NCBI GenBank assembly: GCA_001600415.1
Contig: BCJX01000002.1
Location: 554,968 to 618,967 of the forward strand
DNA: 64,000 bases
Reading direction: 5' to 3'
From: Pascua guehoae
Lineage: Eukaryota; Basidiomycota; Tremellomycetes; Trichosporonales; Trichosporonaceae
Numbering within the stretch: position 1 is the first letter of the stretch; each line of letters begins with the position of its first letter. This document shows, piece after piece, positions 11,716-23,254 of the stretch. Under the pieces are notes generated by a model. That model saw nothing but the letters and a program-made list of their open reading frames with translations, was not told where the DNA came from and searched no databases. A program made the position numbers and the translations under genes.

Positions 11716-11912
11716 CATGAAACCGAACCGTGCAAAAGAAAAGAAAAGAACACGAGCATAACCCCACACACACACCCTCTCTTCTCAGGTCTCCTCCCCA
11801 ACCGCCCACCACACCCACACCCACACCCACACACACACAATATTGCCCCATGGTTGCCCCATGGGTTACACATGGTCTGTCTCGAGCAAGGTCGCTTTAT
11901 ATGATAAATGTT
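11716..11912 (+). repeat. Dispersed repeat, copy 1 (partner at 45587-45752)
   Basis: Two conserved ends are shared with 45587-45752 in the same order: an A-rich end (CCGAACCGTGCAAAAG then AAAGAAAAG) and a second end containing CACATGG, TGTCTCGA and CAAGGTCGCTTTATA. The middle differs; here it is a CCACACCCACACCC simple repeat. The element type is unknown. Confidence 0.6.
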
Positions 11913-12028
11913 CGCCTTTCGGCCAGCGAAGTGTTCCATCCTGACCTTTGCTGCATGCTAAACGGGCGGCGGCAGTGGTGCAAAACACGAGCCGAGAGCG
12001 AATGCATATCTCCAATAATACCAGCGAC

Positions 12029-12123
12029 GCCTTCTTAGTTCAGTGGTTAGAATTTTTCACTAGTAGTGTCTCGTCGAGACTTGCCGTATGAAAGGGTCAC
12101 CCGTTCAATTCGGGTAGAAGGCA
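12029..12123 (+). tRNA. tRNA-Thr(AGT), copy 2, 22-nt intron
   Basis: The exon sequence matches copy 1. The intron hairpin is GTCTCGTCGAGAC. The 32-nt trailer (GAGCGAGCTCGAGGGCGAG region) ends in T6 at 12156-12161. It forms a tandem pair with the copy 517 nt upstream. Confidence 0.9.
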
Positions 12124-12759
12124 GCAAGAGCGAGCTCGAGGGCGAGTTCTGAACGTTTTTTGTTGCTCAGATGAGGTTCTTCACCTGGTTTCTGCGCCAT
12201 CGACAGGCTCCAATGATGGGATGCCACCGCGCTGAAACGTGTACCGTGCCACCAACCCCAGTGGCCACACACGCCCCTCTTGATGTGCCTGCCTGTGGCC
12301 CGAAAAGCACGGGAGCCTACCCCAGCGCCCGAGGCCGGTCCGAGCACACAACGCCATCGGCCAGCGCGGCACACTCCCAACCTCAGTGTAGACGCCTCTC
12401 CAAGCGCCAGCAGGGCATGCCACACAGGGGTGATTCACAAGCGGTCATCTCTCTCATTTGGCCATATCGTGAGACGTCAGCTTCGACCCAGGTACCCACG
12501 TCTGCGGACAAGGCGCATTTGGAGAGAACAGCACCTCTCCTTCCTCCTCTATGTCGAGAAAAACTACACATGTAGCGGTCGATGCATCCTCGCCACACAC
12601 CACCTTATCCCTTTACCCTCCTCCTGCACTCAGCCCTCTTCACACTTCGCCTGCCCATACCTCATGCCGAGCCCCTTGTGTGTGATTATAGCCCTCCTAC
12701 TCCTCGCGCACCAACCTGCCTCCTTGCGCCGCTCCCTGCCTACGTCCTACCCGTCTGAA
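12124..12759. other. Intergenic with an inverted fragment of the Rap1-like coding sequence
   Basis: No intact gene. Positions 12308-12352 on the plus strand resemble the coding strand of the neighbouring minus-strand gene around 13500-13548; both read EPTP-x-PEAGPSTQR. This is an inverted partial duplicate. The rest appears to be 3' flank of that gene. Confidence 0.5.
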
Positions 12760-15700
12760 TCAATCAATCAAAACCGGATCATCCTTGGCGCCCGTCGCAG
12801 CACACCGCGCAGATTGCGACCTTGACCGCGTGGACACGGACGTGCGCGGCGTCGAGCGTTGCGACACCGGCGGTTCATCGTCATCACTGTCAATGACGAT
12901 GACTTCGACGTTGCTTGGCGTCGCACGCGTCCCCCGCGCCACGCGAGCCGCCTTTGCTCCAGTCGGTTTTTCGCTTCCGGCTGACGCTCGCTTCCCCTTC
13001 GCGGCGGAAGGCGTACTGCGCATCTGGTCGGTTTTGGGCGTTCTGGACGACGATGCGGGACCAGTCGCCGTCCCGACCGCCGCGTTTGGCTTGGACGGCG
13101 CCGGAATAGCCTTCTCGATCGCCTCGATAGACGCCGAGCTCGTCTTGTAACGAGCGGCCCAGTCGTGCGCGGGCCGATGCGTATTCTCTGCAGCAAATTT
13201 CTCCCAGTACGCCGTGGCCATCTTGTCGCCGTCGGGATTAGCGCGCACGTAGTACGCCATGGCAACTTGCTCGTCGGGAGTTAACGACGCGTACATGTGC
13301 GCAGGACGGGCGTGTTTCGCCACGCGGGTCGAGTCTTTTTGCGGCGATGTGAGGTCTCGCTTGCGTTTCAGTGTACTCGGTCCCTGCACGGGATCGGCAG
13401 TGACACTGCGTTGCGTATTTGGACCGCCCCTTGGCTCGGTTGCGTGCTCCAACGTACCCCGATCCCCCTCTGGCTTGGTGGCGGCCACAGCTGGGTTGGT
13501 TCGCTGCGTGCTCGGACCGGCCTCTGGCACTGGGGTCGGCTCCCAACGCCATGAGGATGGATCTTGAATTAGAAGTGCTGCTGCCCCGCCGTTTGTTGTC
13601 GCGTCGGCTCTCATTGTCATGGTGCTGAGGGACCGTGGCCGTTCGGGGAGTGGGTGGCGCATGGGTGGGAGAGATGGAACTGAGCCTTTCTGATCACCTG
13701 ATCCAACCCGATTGCCATACTTGGCAGCTGCAGTGACAAGGACCTGATGCAGGCTCATATTGAACGGCGAGAAACGTCCAGATTTGTTCTGCCAATCATG
13801 TAGAAGGGTAAGCCACTTTGAGTTGTTATAGAACGGATGCTGCGAGTCAGCACAGAGCCATGCCAGAAGAAAGTACCAACCAGCTGGGCAAGCTCATCAA
13901 TGATTGCCTCGGTGTCATGGCCGTCCTCTTGTCGCCGAACTGCATATTCAAGCGCCTTTGCGAGGACCACAGCAGGTGGAGGTTGAAAACCCTGCTTGAC
14001 TGCTTTTTTCCTTGCAACTGCCTTGTATTTGAAGACGCCAAACTGTCCTTGTTTGCCCTCGTAATGAGACAGAAGGCGCAGCCACTCTTCAGTTGAAAAT
14101 GAGCCATACTTGTCGGAAAGATGCACACCAACACGGCGGTCCCATGGTGCAGATAGTGGCGAAGGCGCGAATTGTCTACAGGCTTCAACGTACTCGACGC
14201 GCAGTATGTCAAAGACCTCGGCGAGGGTCCAGGGTCGATCGATGTAGCGCCCGAACCCGCGGACCTTGTATGAAGTGCTGGCATCAATGGTGGTGGGAAC
14301 GACAGGATTGCTGATGCTCGATCGCGTTTTTCGTGGCCGTGAGACGGGGTCGCCGTTCGTGGCTTGGCCACTTTGAGGGTGAGGGTCGCCATTGGAGGAC
14401 GTTGGCTCGTATGCTTGGAATTGTCGTCGCTTGTGATAAAACAACGTAAAGATGCTCCACCATTTGTTACTGGTGTAGATCCCGTACTGTAATTGTTAGC
14501 AAGTACTCTGCAAGTGTCCATTGGGACAGCGGCGAGCCCACCTTGTCAACCAGGTGCTGAAGCCAGTCGGCCGAGTGCATCCTTCTGAATCTGTCCATCT
14601 CGGAATTGAAGATGTCGACAAAGTATTGTCGTGGCTTCATCTGAGGCTGACGTGGCGGTCGTGGGTGCCGTTCATTTGTGAGGCGGATGATGTAACCGTA
14701 AATGCTGAACTGACCCTTATGATTCAACCACTGGTCGAAGAGTAGCACCCACAAACCGCGCGCCAACTCCCAGTGCTGTTGTCAGTGTCAGCACTCGCTA
14801 CGCTACTCACATCTTCGGCGAGGCGATCAGCAAGCACGCCCTTGTTGGTTTGCTTCGACGTGTAATGAAACTTGAAGACCTTCATGAGTAGTGGTGTTGG
14901 GATGGACGTTGTTTGGTAGTTCTTCGACAGTGCTGACTGCCTAGACGGTACATCATAGGTTTTGATCGGATCGCGTGCCTTCCTCCTCTTTTTGCGAGGG
15001 ACCGGTGCAGGTACGGCCGCAAACTTGCCCGACTTGGACTCCCACTCTTCGAGCACCTTGAGCCATTTCTTTGGTGTGTACCACCCATATCGGTAAGCCA
15101 TAAATCGCCCCACGCGCTCCTCCCAATGGTTGTTCTTCAGGAAGTTTTTGCAAAGAAGAGTATAGTCGAATTTGATCAGATCGACAATATCAGACACCTT
15201 CCACGGTGCCTTGACGCACTGTCCGAACGCAGAGGACAAATCAATGTACTCTTTGTTTGGATCGTCGCCAAGATCAGCAGCTGGTGCATCCTCATTCAGC
15301 TGATCTCCATCGTCGTCTCTTTCGTCGTCGTCGTCGTCGCTGTTATCGTCGTCATCGTCGTCGTCGTTGTCATCGTCGTCGTCCGATGGCTCGTAGTCAG
15401 ACTCGTCGTTTCGCTCTGCTTTGAAATCAATCACGGACGGAGCGTTTGAATCGACCTCTGAGGCATTGATGTCGTCATCCTCTTCATTATCATCATCGAC
15501 TTTAGGCGACGCCGGAATTGTACGTTCGGGAGTTCCCTGCTCCGTCTTAGCGAAAGGTGGGACTGAGGGAGACGTGCTTGTTGGCTGGGGTAATGGATGA
15601 ACCTGAATCGTGTGGTTCGCCACAGCATCGTTCGACGGCATGCCGCTCGTAATTGCGTCACTTGACACATTGCGGTTCGTCACTGCGCCAGTCTCCAGCC

Positions 15701-17199
15701 CGTTCGTCGCCGCCCCGTTCGGCTCCAGCTTTGGCGATTCAGCATTTGATCGGTGTCCGCCTCGAAGGACACCGCCGGGAACGGCGAATTCAGTCTCGTC
15801 CTTGAGCTGGCCAGCCCGCATGCAATCGGTGGCCCAGTGGGTATAGAGTACCCACTTGCCGTCGCCCTCGCCTGCCCACGCCTCGACAAGCGGTGTCATT
15901 GCGGGTTCATAGCTCTCGACGAGGATGTGAGTCGCAGGGCCAAAGTCCTCCGAATGTACAGTGCCGTGCGCCTGCTACAGGGCCGTTAGAAGGAGTACTA
16001 AAAGGCAGGCAGGCGGGACTCACCTCGATGCTGGTGCACAGCTCTTGTCGCCGAGTAGCGTCCATCTGGTCATCGATCCAGAAGTGCATGCCCCTGAAAA
16101 CAGAAGTGGGTGAGGCGACGCGTGCTTGCGATGGTCCAGCAACAGGTAGGGTATCGGATGTATCGGCGGGCGGAGAGACTTTGGGCGCAATGGGCTGAGA
16201 CACCGCCTTAGCCGTTGGCGAAGCGGTTGCGGCGGGTGGTGGGGACTTGCTCTTGTTGGGGGTTTGGGACGGAGTCTCATCGTCGACGTCCATTTCCATG
16301 TCAACCTCGTCGGTCTCCTGGACGTCTTGGGTGGCAGATACCTCCGCGAGGGGTTCCGGATCCGCGATATCTTGATTGGCGGGGACAATCGTAGGCTGCG
16401 CGTTCTCACCAGACGACTGCGGAGCCGAAGGTTCCACTAACACATGAGCTGTCGTCATCGAGCCCGTCGACACGTGTGGCCTGTGTGGAACTGAGACAGA
16501 AACTGGGCTCCCGCGGATCGAAGAGGGTCGGCATGCGCTGGTATTAGCACCCCGACTCTCTCCAAGAAACTCACTTGTAGGTAAGATGAAACTCTAGGTC
16601 CCAGACGCTGCCAAACGCAGCCCCACAGTCCGCGCATGCCGTCTCGATGTGATCTGGGTACTCCCAGATGTTGAAGAGCTGGACGTGCATAGGCGGACCA
16701 CCGACTCGCATGTCCACCCATCCGTAGTCCTCCCCGAGGAACATACCCTCCTCCACACAGTCCACGATCCACTGGGCCCGAAGCAAGACCTTTGTCTTCC
16801 ATCTTTGAATCTGTGGTTCCCCACGGATAATCGAGGCGATTACATTGCGTTTTCTCCGCTTCGTCAGCCAAACTGGATGGCAGTATTCGTCAAATATGTG
16901 CTTGTCGCTCGCGTCCAGGACGAGAAACGAGACTGAGGGATCGGTGGGGTCGACTGCAAGGTCGCCACCTGCGTTCTGGGTGTTAGATATGGAACAAGTG
17001 TCTAGCTGTTTCGCAAACTCACAATGACGTGGCGGACGAGCTGGAAGCGGCCGGGTAAACTTGTGTCGAGATAGATCTTGAGGGGTTGGCCAGAAGACCT
17101 GTCGACGAAGATTGAGCCCTTTTCGGTGCCCCCCTGTGGGAACGCGGGTGGTGGAGTGGCGACATAGTTCTCTTGCGGCTGCAAGGCGCCGTCGGTCAT
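12760..17199 (-). CDS. Rap1/TERF2IP-like protein with two BRCT regions, a repeated module and a Myb-like domain
   Basis: Start ATG at 17199 (MTDGALQPQENYVA), stop at 12760. Exon 1 plus exon 2 form an N-terminal BRCT-like region: IFVDRSSGQPLKIYLD, then AGGDLAVD, FLVLDASD, and RAQWIVDCVEEGMFL (about 16760). A second BRCT-like region at about 16130-15790 reads FRGMHFWIDDQMDATRR, HGTV, ATHILVESYE and WVLYTHWATDCMRAGQL. An Asp-rich acidic linker (about 15300-15480) follows. A degenerate module then recurs, with W-x-V/L-x-x-I/V-x-D and RVG...YG.Y/F...W (about 15170, 14220, 14600). The C-terminal part has LTPDEQVAMAYYVRANP...WEKFA...HDWAARYK, like the Rap1 Myb-type fold, in a basic, Ser-rich tail. 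Known Rap1 proteins bind telomeric complexes. Family assignment is inferred from domain order and is not certain. Confidence 0.6.
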
Positions 17200-17242
17200 A
17201 TTGTCGGCGGCTCAGTCATGAAAGATTGAGAGGAATGGAGTC

Positions 17243-17330
17243 AGTGCAGAGTGCAGAGTGCAGAGTGCAGAGTGTAGAGTGCAAGAGTGCAGAGTGTGGA
17301 ATGCAGAGTCGAGAGTGTCGAGGGTGGAGG
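17243..17330. repeat. GTGCAGA-type minisatellite upstream of the Rap1-like gene
   Basis: Imperfect tandem GTGCAGA units starting 44 bp upstream of the ATG at 17199, decaying towards 17330. It lies in the presumed promoter/5' leader. Confidence 0.75.
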
Positions 17331-17422
17331 CGTGTTGTGAGCGACTCTTCATTTCGGTCTACGGGGCCCCGCAGAACAAACGCCGCCGCGTGATAGCCCT
17401 AGAGATTTTTACACACACATAC

Positions 17423-17520
17423 GCCTTCTTAGTTCAGTGGTTAGAATTTTTCACTAGTAGTGTTCGCTCGTCGACGTGCTGTGCATGAAAGGGTCACCCG
17501 TTCGATTCGGGTAGAAGGCA
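17423..17520 (+). tRNA. tRNA-Thr(AGT), copy 3, 25-nt intron
   Basis: Same cloverleaf as copy 1, with the T loop TTCGATT instead of TTCAATT. The intron is the longer 25-nt type (GTGTTCGC...GTGCTGTGC), shared with copy 5. A 36-nt trailer (GAGCGAGCTCGTAGCGAG region) ends in T5 at 17557-17561. Confidence 0.9.
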
Positions 17521-17783
17521 GCAGGAGCGAGCTCGTAGCGAGCAAGTTCCGAATGCTTTTTGTTGTTCGTATGCCCAGTGCACCAGTGTAACAGTGGCAC
17601 TTGGCCCAGATGTGTCTACCCCGAGCTCAAGCTGACGAAGTCCTTGTCTACTCTCCTTGCCTGGTACCATGCTTCGGTGTGCTCCTCTTTTAACGTCCAC
17701 CGAGACAGGCTGCGGCGATGCAAAACAACAATGTCGTGCAGTACCGGAATCGAGGACCGTGGCGAGTGATCAATCCCACAGGC

Positions 17784-17877
17784 GCCTTCTTAGTTCAGTG
17801 GTTAGAATTTTTCACTAGTAGTGTCTTTCGAGACTTGCCGTATGAAAGGGTCACCCGTTCAATTCGGGTAGAAGGCA
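17784..17877 (+). tRNA. tRNA-Thr(AGT), copy 4, 21-nt intron
   Basis: Same exons as copy 1; intron stem GTCTTTCGAGAC. A 33-nt trailer (GCGAGCTCGCAGAGGGCGAG region) ends in T5 at 17911-17915. It pairs with copy 3, 361 nt upstream. Confidence 0.9.
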
Positions 17878-18162
17878 GCAGCGAGCTCGCAGAGGGCGAG
17901 ATCTGAATACTTTTTGGTGTTCACAGTGCGCAGGTAGTTGGGCGAGGAACTGTCTTTCGAACTCGATTCGTCATTCAGGTCTGGTGTCATTGTTGCCACT
18001 CGAGGGATACAAAGATCACGGACTCGGCCTGGTCAGAATCGGGACAATAGGTGACGGCGCCGTCCCCACTTACCAGCGCCTAGTGAGAATCGACACAGTT
18101 GACTGCCCGCTTACCAGCACCCACACGCCATTACTCAGTCCAAAGTCTGCATATCCGACACG

Positions 18163-19254
18163 CTACTCCATCTCGGGATCCCACCTGACGGCCTCGACGC
18201 TGCGGACACAGAGCTCATAGTAGCCCTCTCCGACGTCCTGGACGGGCTCTGCCTCGAGCTGTGCTGATGGGGCCGTGGCGCCGACGCGGTGGTACCCGCC
18301 TGCCGTGGTGGCTGGGCGGCTGTGTTGGACGTTTGCACCCTGTGGGATATCGCTAGCGATGAGCTGGGCGAGTTCTGGGTCACTTTCAGCGTCACCGACG
18401 GCGCCCCATCCGCCTGCGGCTGCGCGGCGCCCGCTCTCGACGGCACGGAGGGCCTCTGCGGTGGCGGTGGGCGTCTCCTCGCGTGTGGCGGCGAGGAGGG
18501 CAAAGCCGAGGGTGCGGATGCGGTTCTGCATCATGTCGACCTGCTGTTCTGCGCGCTGGCCCGAGTTTGTGAGCACAAACGACGCGAGGGGGAGGTGGAG
18601 CGTGGAAAACCGCAGTCCGACGGCGTGCAGCGGATCGAGCGGCGTCGGGTCCGCCGTCGACGTGGGCGAGGGCGGCAGGTCGAGGCGGTGCTGAAACAGG
18701 TCGGACCGGACTGGCCCGTCCGTCTGGAGGTTTACCACAAACCGCGACCGCCACGCCTCGAGACCACGGTACGCCACGACCACGCGCAGGTGCGTGTACA
18801 GCTCGAGGTCCCACGTCTCCTCGCCAAATAGCGTCGGGCGCGTCTTGTTCCGGAACGCGGCGTAGCCCGTCCGGATCCGCCCCGCGTACGCCGGCGGCAC
18901 GCGCAGCGACATGTTGCCGTGGAACGCGACGTGCGACTGCGCCGGCCCAGACTCAGAGGTCGACGCAGAGGCAGGCGTCACGGCCGACATGGGCACGGGC
19001 GTGAGCTCGACCGTGCTCAGCCCGCCAATGTCGGCGTCGGAACCCGTCGCAAAGTCGCTCAGCGGCGTCACGGGCGGCGTCGAGAACGAGAACAGCGGGA
19101 GCGGAGGGCGTGAAGGTGCCGCCTCCATGCGGAGCACTGGGCGTTAGCATGCAGCACATGGCCACACTGCAGCACACGACGCACCCTTTGAGGTGTTGCG
19201 GCGCAGCACGCCAAACGAGCGGTCAAGGTAGGCCTTGAGTGGCGACGCGGTCAT
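18163..19254 (-). CDS. CIA30-domain protein (complex I intermediate-associated protein 30 / NDUFAF1 family)
   Basis: Start ATG at 19254 (MTASPLKAYLDRSFGVLRR), one short intron near 19140-19185, stop at 18163. The central part reads AYAGRIRTGYAAFRNK, RPTLFGEETWDLELYTHLR and RFVVNLQTDGPVRSDLFQHR, characteristic of the CIA30 beta-sandwich. NDUFAF1/CIA30 is a mitochondrial complex I assembly factor; fungal CIA30-fold proteins of unknown role also exist. A Thr/Ser-rich stretch (about residues 40-80) precedes the core, and an Ala/Gly-rich insert splits the C-terminal half. No clear cleavable presequence beyond a basic N-terminus. The last residues YYELCVRSVEAVRWDPEME close the domain. Confidence 0.8.
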
Positions 19255-19507
19255 GGTGGTTGGGTGGTGCTAGTGGTGGGAGAGACGACAACACGCAACA
19301 TGCCGAGGTGGCCAATGTCTGAGGTCATCATCATCTCTCTCCAACTTTCGGCCGACCACGGAAGCAAATCACAACTGGAGGTGGAGAGCATTCAGTGCGT
19401 TCTCCTCCGTATGCCACACGATTCCACAAACACCCAACAACTACTCGGCAATGTCTACATGCATGTAAATATGATTCGCGTCGTCATGCTCTGCACATCG
19501 ATATCCT

Positions 19508-22256
19508 CTATTCATCCTTGGACTTGCGGAGCGGCACCTCCTCCAAGTCGTGGAACCCGCTGCTCAACCCCGACGAACGGCGCGAGGTATCAAGACCACG
19601 CGGCGGGGTCGCGCTGGTTGGCGAAAACGACTCGCGCTGCGCGCGGTTGAGCGGCTGGGCCTCGTCGTCCGAGTCCGAGTCGTCGCCCATGGCAAACACG
19701 ACATTGTCGTCGTGCAAGGCATGGCGCGTGCCGGGAGCCGACGACCCAGAGGGGAAGAGACGCTTGCGCTCATTGTCCGGGTCGTCCGGGTCGTCGCCGT
19801 GAATGTGTTCGCGCGACGTGCGCTCCAGACCGCTCAGGCCCAGTGTCTGAGTGTGGTCGTGGTCATGATCGTGGTCGTGGTCGAGCTCGTGAATCTCATA
19901 ATCCTCGGCGTCGGCGTCGTCCTGAGCCAGCTCGGTCGACATTGCAAAGCGCACATTGTTCTCTGTCGGGCGCCATAGCCACGCAATCGCAGTAAACGCA
20001 GACAGGTAGATGACGGACAGCGACGCGTCGAGAAGGATCCAGCGCCAGCGCCAGTTCCGTGGGGTATAGTCTTCGTCCAGTCGGTTCGACAGCGAGATGG
20101 ACGACAGCACAAAGAAGACGCTCACAGCAATCACCGAAATGATCAAGATGCGCCACAGGCGCTGGAACATTTGGAGCTTGTAGTTTTGCTTGCGCTCCTG
20201 CAAGTGGAGGATAGTGCCTAATGTTAGAACAGTCCAAGAGGCGAGCAAGTCTTACCATTCAGGCTGACAATGATCCACATCAGGAACGCCGTGAGCGAGA
20301 TGGCGAGCGGGAAGATGAGGAAGAGAACAGTGAAGATGGACGCGTTCTGGTGGGTCAGTCAAGAACTGATGAGGGGGGCGTTACAAACTCACGTCAATCT
20401 GGATCTTGACAGCGCCCACGGCGTACGCGACACCAAAGACAAAGTGGAAAGCGGTCAGGATGCGGACACGCGTCATGACGTTTCCTAGCGATTGAGTGAC
20501 AACGCTAAGACCCATAGCGACGATAAGGAGGAGGAAGAATGAGAGCGAGTTGCGGGCAGCATTGAGAATGGCCACGACAATGAGGAACGCGAGCGACGCG
20601 GCACCTCCGCCGTGCTTGTTGATGTAGCGGTAGTACGTCCAGACGGCAATCATCTCGAGGACGAGGAAGCCAATCGTGCCGGAAATGTAGTACTGCATGG
20701 GGAGAAGCTCGCGGAAGTGCTTGACACACAACACGCCCCACCCGATAGCAAGCACGACGTAGACAATGCTCATAAACCCGTAGAACTGGTTGTCAGTTAA
20801 GAACACTGATGGATGGCGCCCACCTTGATCTTTGGGTACTCGACTGCAGGGAGCTCGCCTTCAAACTCGTTCCGGAAGGTGACGACACCAGTGTACTCGG
20901 CGTGTACCGACGTCGCGCGCTTCTCCACACCCGGGATCTCGGAGCGGGAGGTAACAAGGGTGATGGGGACGATGCCTGCGGTCAGCTACTGCTGTGGACT
21001 GGAGACGCTGCGCATGACTGCGCCGACTGCGGCTCCAGGGTCTCTCCGCTCGTAGCCCATTCTTGCTCACCGACGCAGTAGTATCCAGTCTTGGGCACGC
21101 TCCGGCGGATCGGCGCAGAGTACTGGGGCACGTCACCGGGGGCTTGGGCACCTGGATTCTGGAGGTGTGGCTTGCTACCACCACTCTGTTGGTTGTTTGG
21201 GGCACTGCCAACGGCTTCTGAATTACCCGTAGCCATTGGTGGCGAAGGCATACTCATGCCGATCCCGTAAAAGTCAATGTCATCCACAGGCTCCTTGTAG
21301 CCGTTGCTCTCGTCCTCATCCTCGTCCTCGTCCTCGTCGGGATCGGAAGTCTTGATGGACGGAAGAGGTGCGCCGGCACGCAATTTCTGTACCATCCGCT
21401 CTCGGGAGCGCCGTCTGACCGCGCTGCGCGCCCCCGCTCGAGCGCGTTCCTCCATGTCCTCGTCATCCTCGCCAGTGGTCGGAGTTGGCACGCCGCCGCT
21501 GCTGCCAAAGCGCAATGCAGCTGTGTAGATCGATGTGCTGTTCAGCTCGCGCCCCTCGGGAAGCGACGTGATGAATTGTCCGAGCTGGGCAGAGGTGCAC
21601 AGGCCCGTACGCGCTGCAAGTCAGCTTTCGGCCTTGACGGGATGCGGGTCGCGGGAAGCGGGACGCAGGGTCCGCCAGCCAACATACCTGCGTCGGTGGT
21701 ACAGATGTACGTCTTCTGTTCAGGTCAGCAACAGTTACTGGGAGGGAGCTAAACAGACAACAATCTCGGACGTAGTCTTGACAACGTACCGGTCGAATTT
21801 CTCCCTCCATGTGCGCCGACTCGACGCCAAGATATTCTACGTCGCCCCACTCGTACGCGACGAGCGAGATTTGTCCGCTCGACGTTTCGTCGAAGGCGAC
21901 TGTCGTCAGAGACGTGACCCGCGTCAGTGTCCTTGTCTCTCTGCTCACTCTCTATATACGCGTCCTTGCCGCCAAACATCCCCGAGCAGACTTCGTGGAA
22001 GTCATCTTTATCGCTGATGGCGACTGCGGGTTAGCGGGCCGACACGTGGGCTGGGGCACGAGGGCCAAAACGCTGCATGGTAGGCCATAGTGTTCACAGA
22101 CACCAGTCGAACATGGACTGCAGTACACATCGCCGGGAGTAGCGCATACCAAGTGACAGACCGAGTCTCCAGCTCAAGTGTAACGAACTCACCTCTGTAT
22201 GCCGCGACGCGGGATGCGGCAAGCGCTCCAACGAGTGCCGTTAGTGCGAGGCGCAT
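19508..22256 (-). CDS. PTM1/GPR107-like lung seven-transmembrane (GOST) protein
   Basis: Start ATG at 22256 opens with a signal peptide (MRLALTALVGALAASRVAAY); stop at 19508. Several small exons encode the luminal N-terminal domain (about 22250-20990). The seven-TM part follows: FYGFMSIVYVVLAIGWGVL, ISGTIGFLVLEMIAVWTYY, SLAFLIVVAILNAARNSL, FLLLIVAMGLSVV and, after introns at about 20220-20400, FQRLWRILIISVIAVSVFF and WILLDASLSVIYLSAFTAI. The C-terminal cytoplasmic tail is long, His/Asp- and Ser-rich, and ends VPLRKSKDE. Family members (yeast Ptm1, human GPR107/108) live in Golgi/endosomal membranes and act in membrane trafficking. The family call is firm; function in this yeast is inferred. 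Confidence 0.87.
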
Positions 22257-23254
22257 GGTGGGTGCCTCGGACACACGTCGCAGTTGGTTTTCGAAAACAG
22301 GCTATTTGCCTGCAAGTGCAGTGTTCAAGTGTGTGAGAGAGAGAGAGGGAGGAGAATAAAAGAGTGGAAGGGGGCGGGGGGGGGGGATGATGGGAGTGCT
22401 GGATTGTTGGTTGTGGTGGTGTCGACGGGGCGGGTGTTGCGCAGAAGCCCCTCCCTCGCTTGGTGGTCGACGTGCGACGTGCCTTTGAATGGGCAATGAT
22501 ACCTCCACCGGGCTTCCCGAGGCAGGCAGCAGCCATTGACGCGCACAATGTCCCTTGAATAGACACGTGGTCAACAATACAACCATTAACCACCCACTCG
22601 CAAGGATCACTTTATGCAGCTTCATTCTCAGCGTCTCATACATACATCAGGTATGACTTCTTTCCAAGTGTGCACTGCTGTGTATCATACTCTCCCCCTC
22701 TACTGCTTTATTGCGGACCCAGGCAAAGAGGGGTGATAGAAACGCGTACGAGCCACGGAACGGGACGAAATACTACTCGGTCAAAATCAAGTCACTGCGA
22801 GGGAGTCGAACCCGCGTCCGTATTCCCCGTAACTCAAGAAATTCTGTCCAAAACTTTGGCGATAAGCCGACCTTGTCTCTTGCACCTGGTCGAAGACTCT
22901 AGCGCCCATGCATGGGGCTTCCCAGGTATGCATCTGCCGTGTTTGCCAGAGACTTGATGATACATCAGCGATGTCAAATGGATCCTCTGAGGACTGGAAG
23001 CTGCAGCAAAGGACACGTGCACCAGAAGGCAGCAATGGCAGAGGATTTACAATAACAGTCGTGTGCCGAAGTGCCGATCACTGACTGCCAAGTCATCATC
23101 ATCCATCGGGACGGGTGTCGCGTCTCAGTCTCAGTGTCTGTCTGTCTCTTTTGACTTTTTTCCTCTGTGCCACCCAATCCAACATCCGAAACCCTCTTTG
23201 TCCTTTCTGCACATTTCTCTCAATCAACAACAACAAAACACGTTCCACACCACC
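22257..23254. other. Divergent intergenic region (PTM1-like / PP5)
   Basis: Shared upstream region of two divergent genes. It contains a GA-rich tract (22333-22395) and a GGG TTCGACT CCC string on the minus strand at 22801-22813. That string resembles a tRNA B box/T loop, but no matching acceptor or D arm was found. No supported gene. Confidence 0.55.

Noticed and set aside
22801..22813. Candidate tRNA or tmRNA-like T arm on the minus strand
   Set aside because: The B-box-like GGGTTCGACTCCC has one T-stem mismatch and no pairing acceptor, D arm or anticodon arm upstream.
22955..22990. Candidate C/D-box snoRNA (TGATGA...CTGA)
   Set aside because: The boxes are only about 26 nt apart, far too close for a C/D snoRNA, and the terminal stem is weak.
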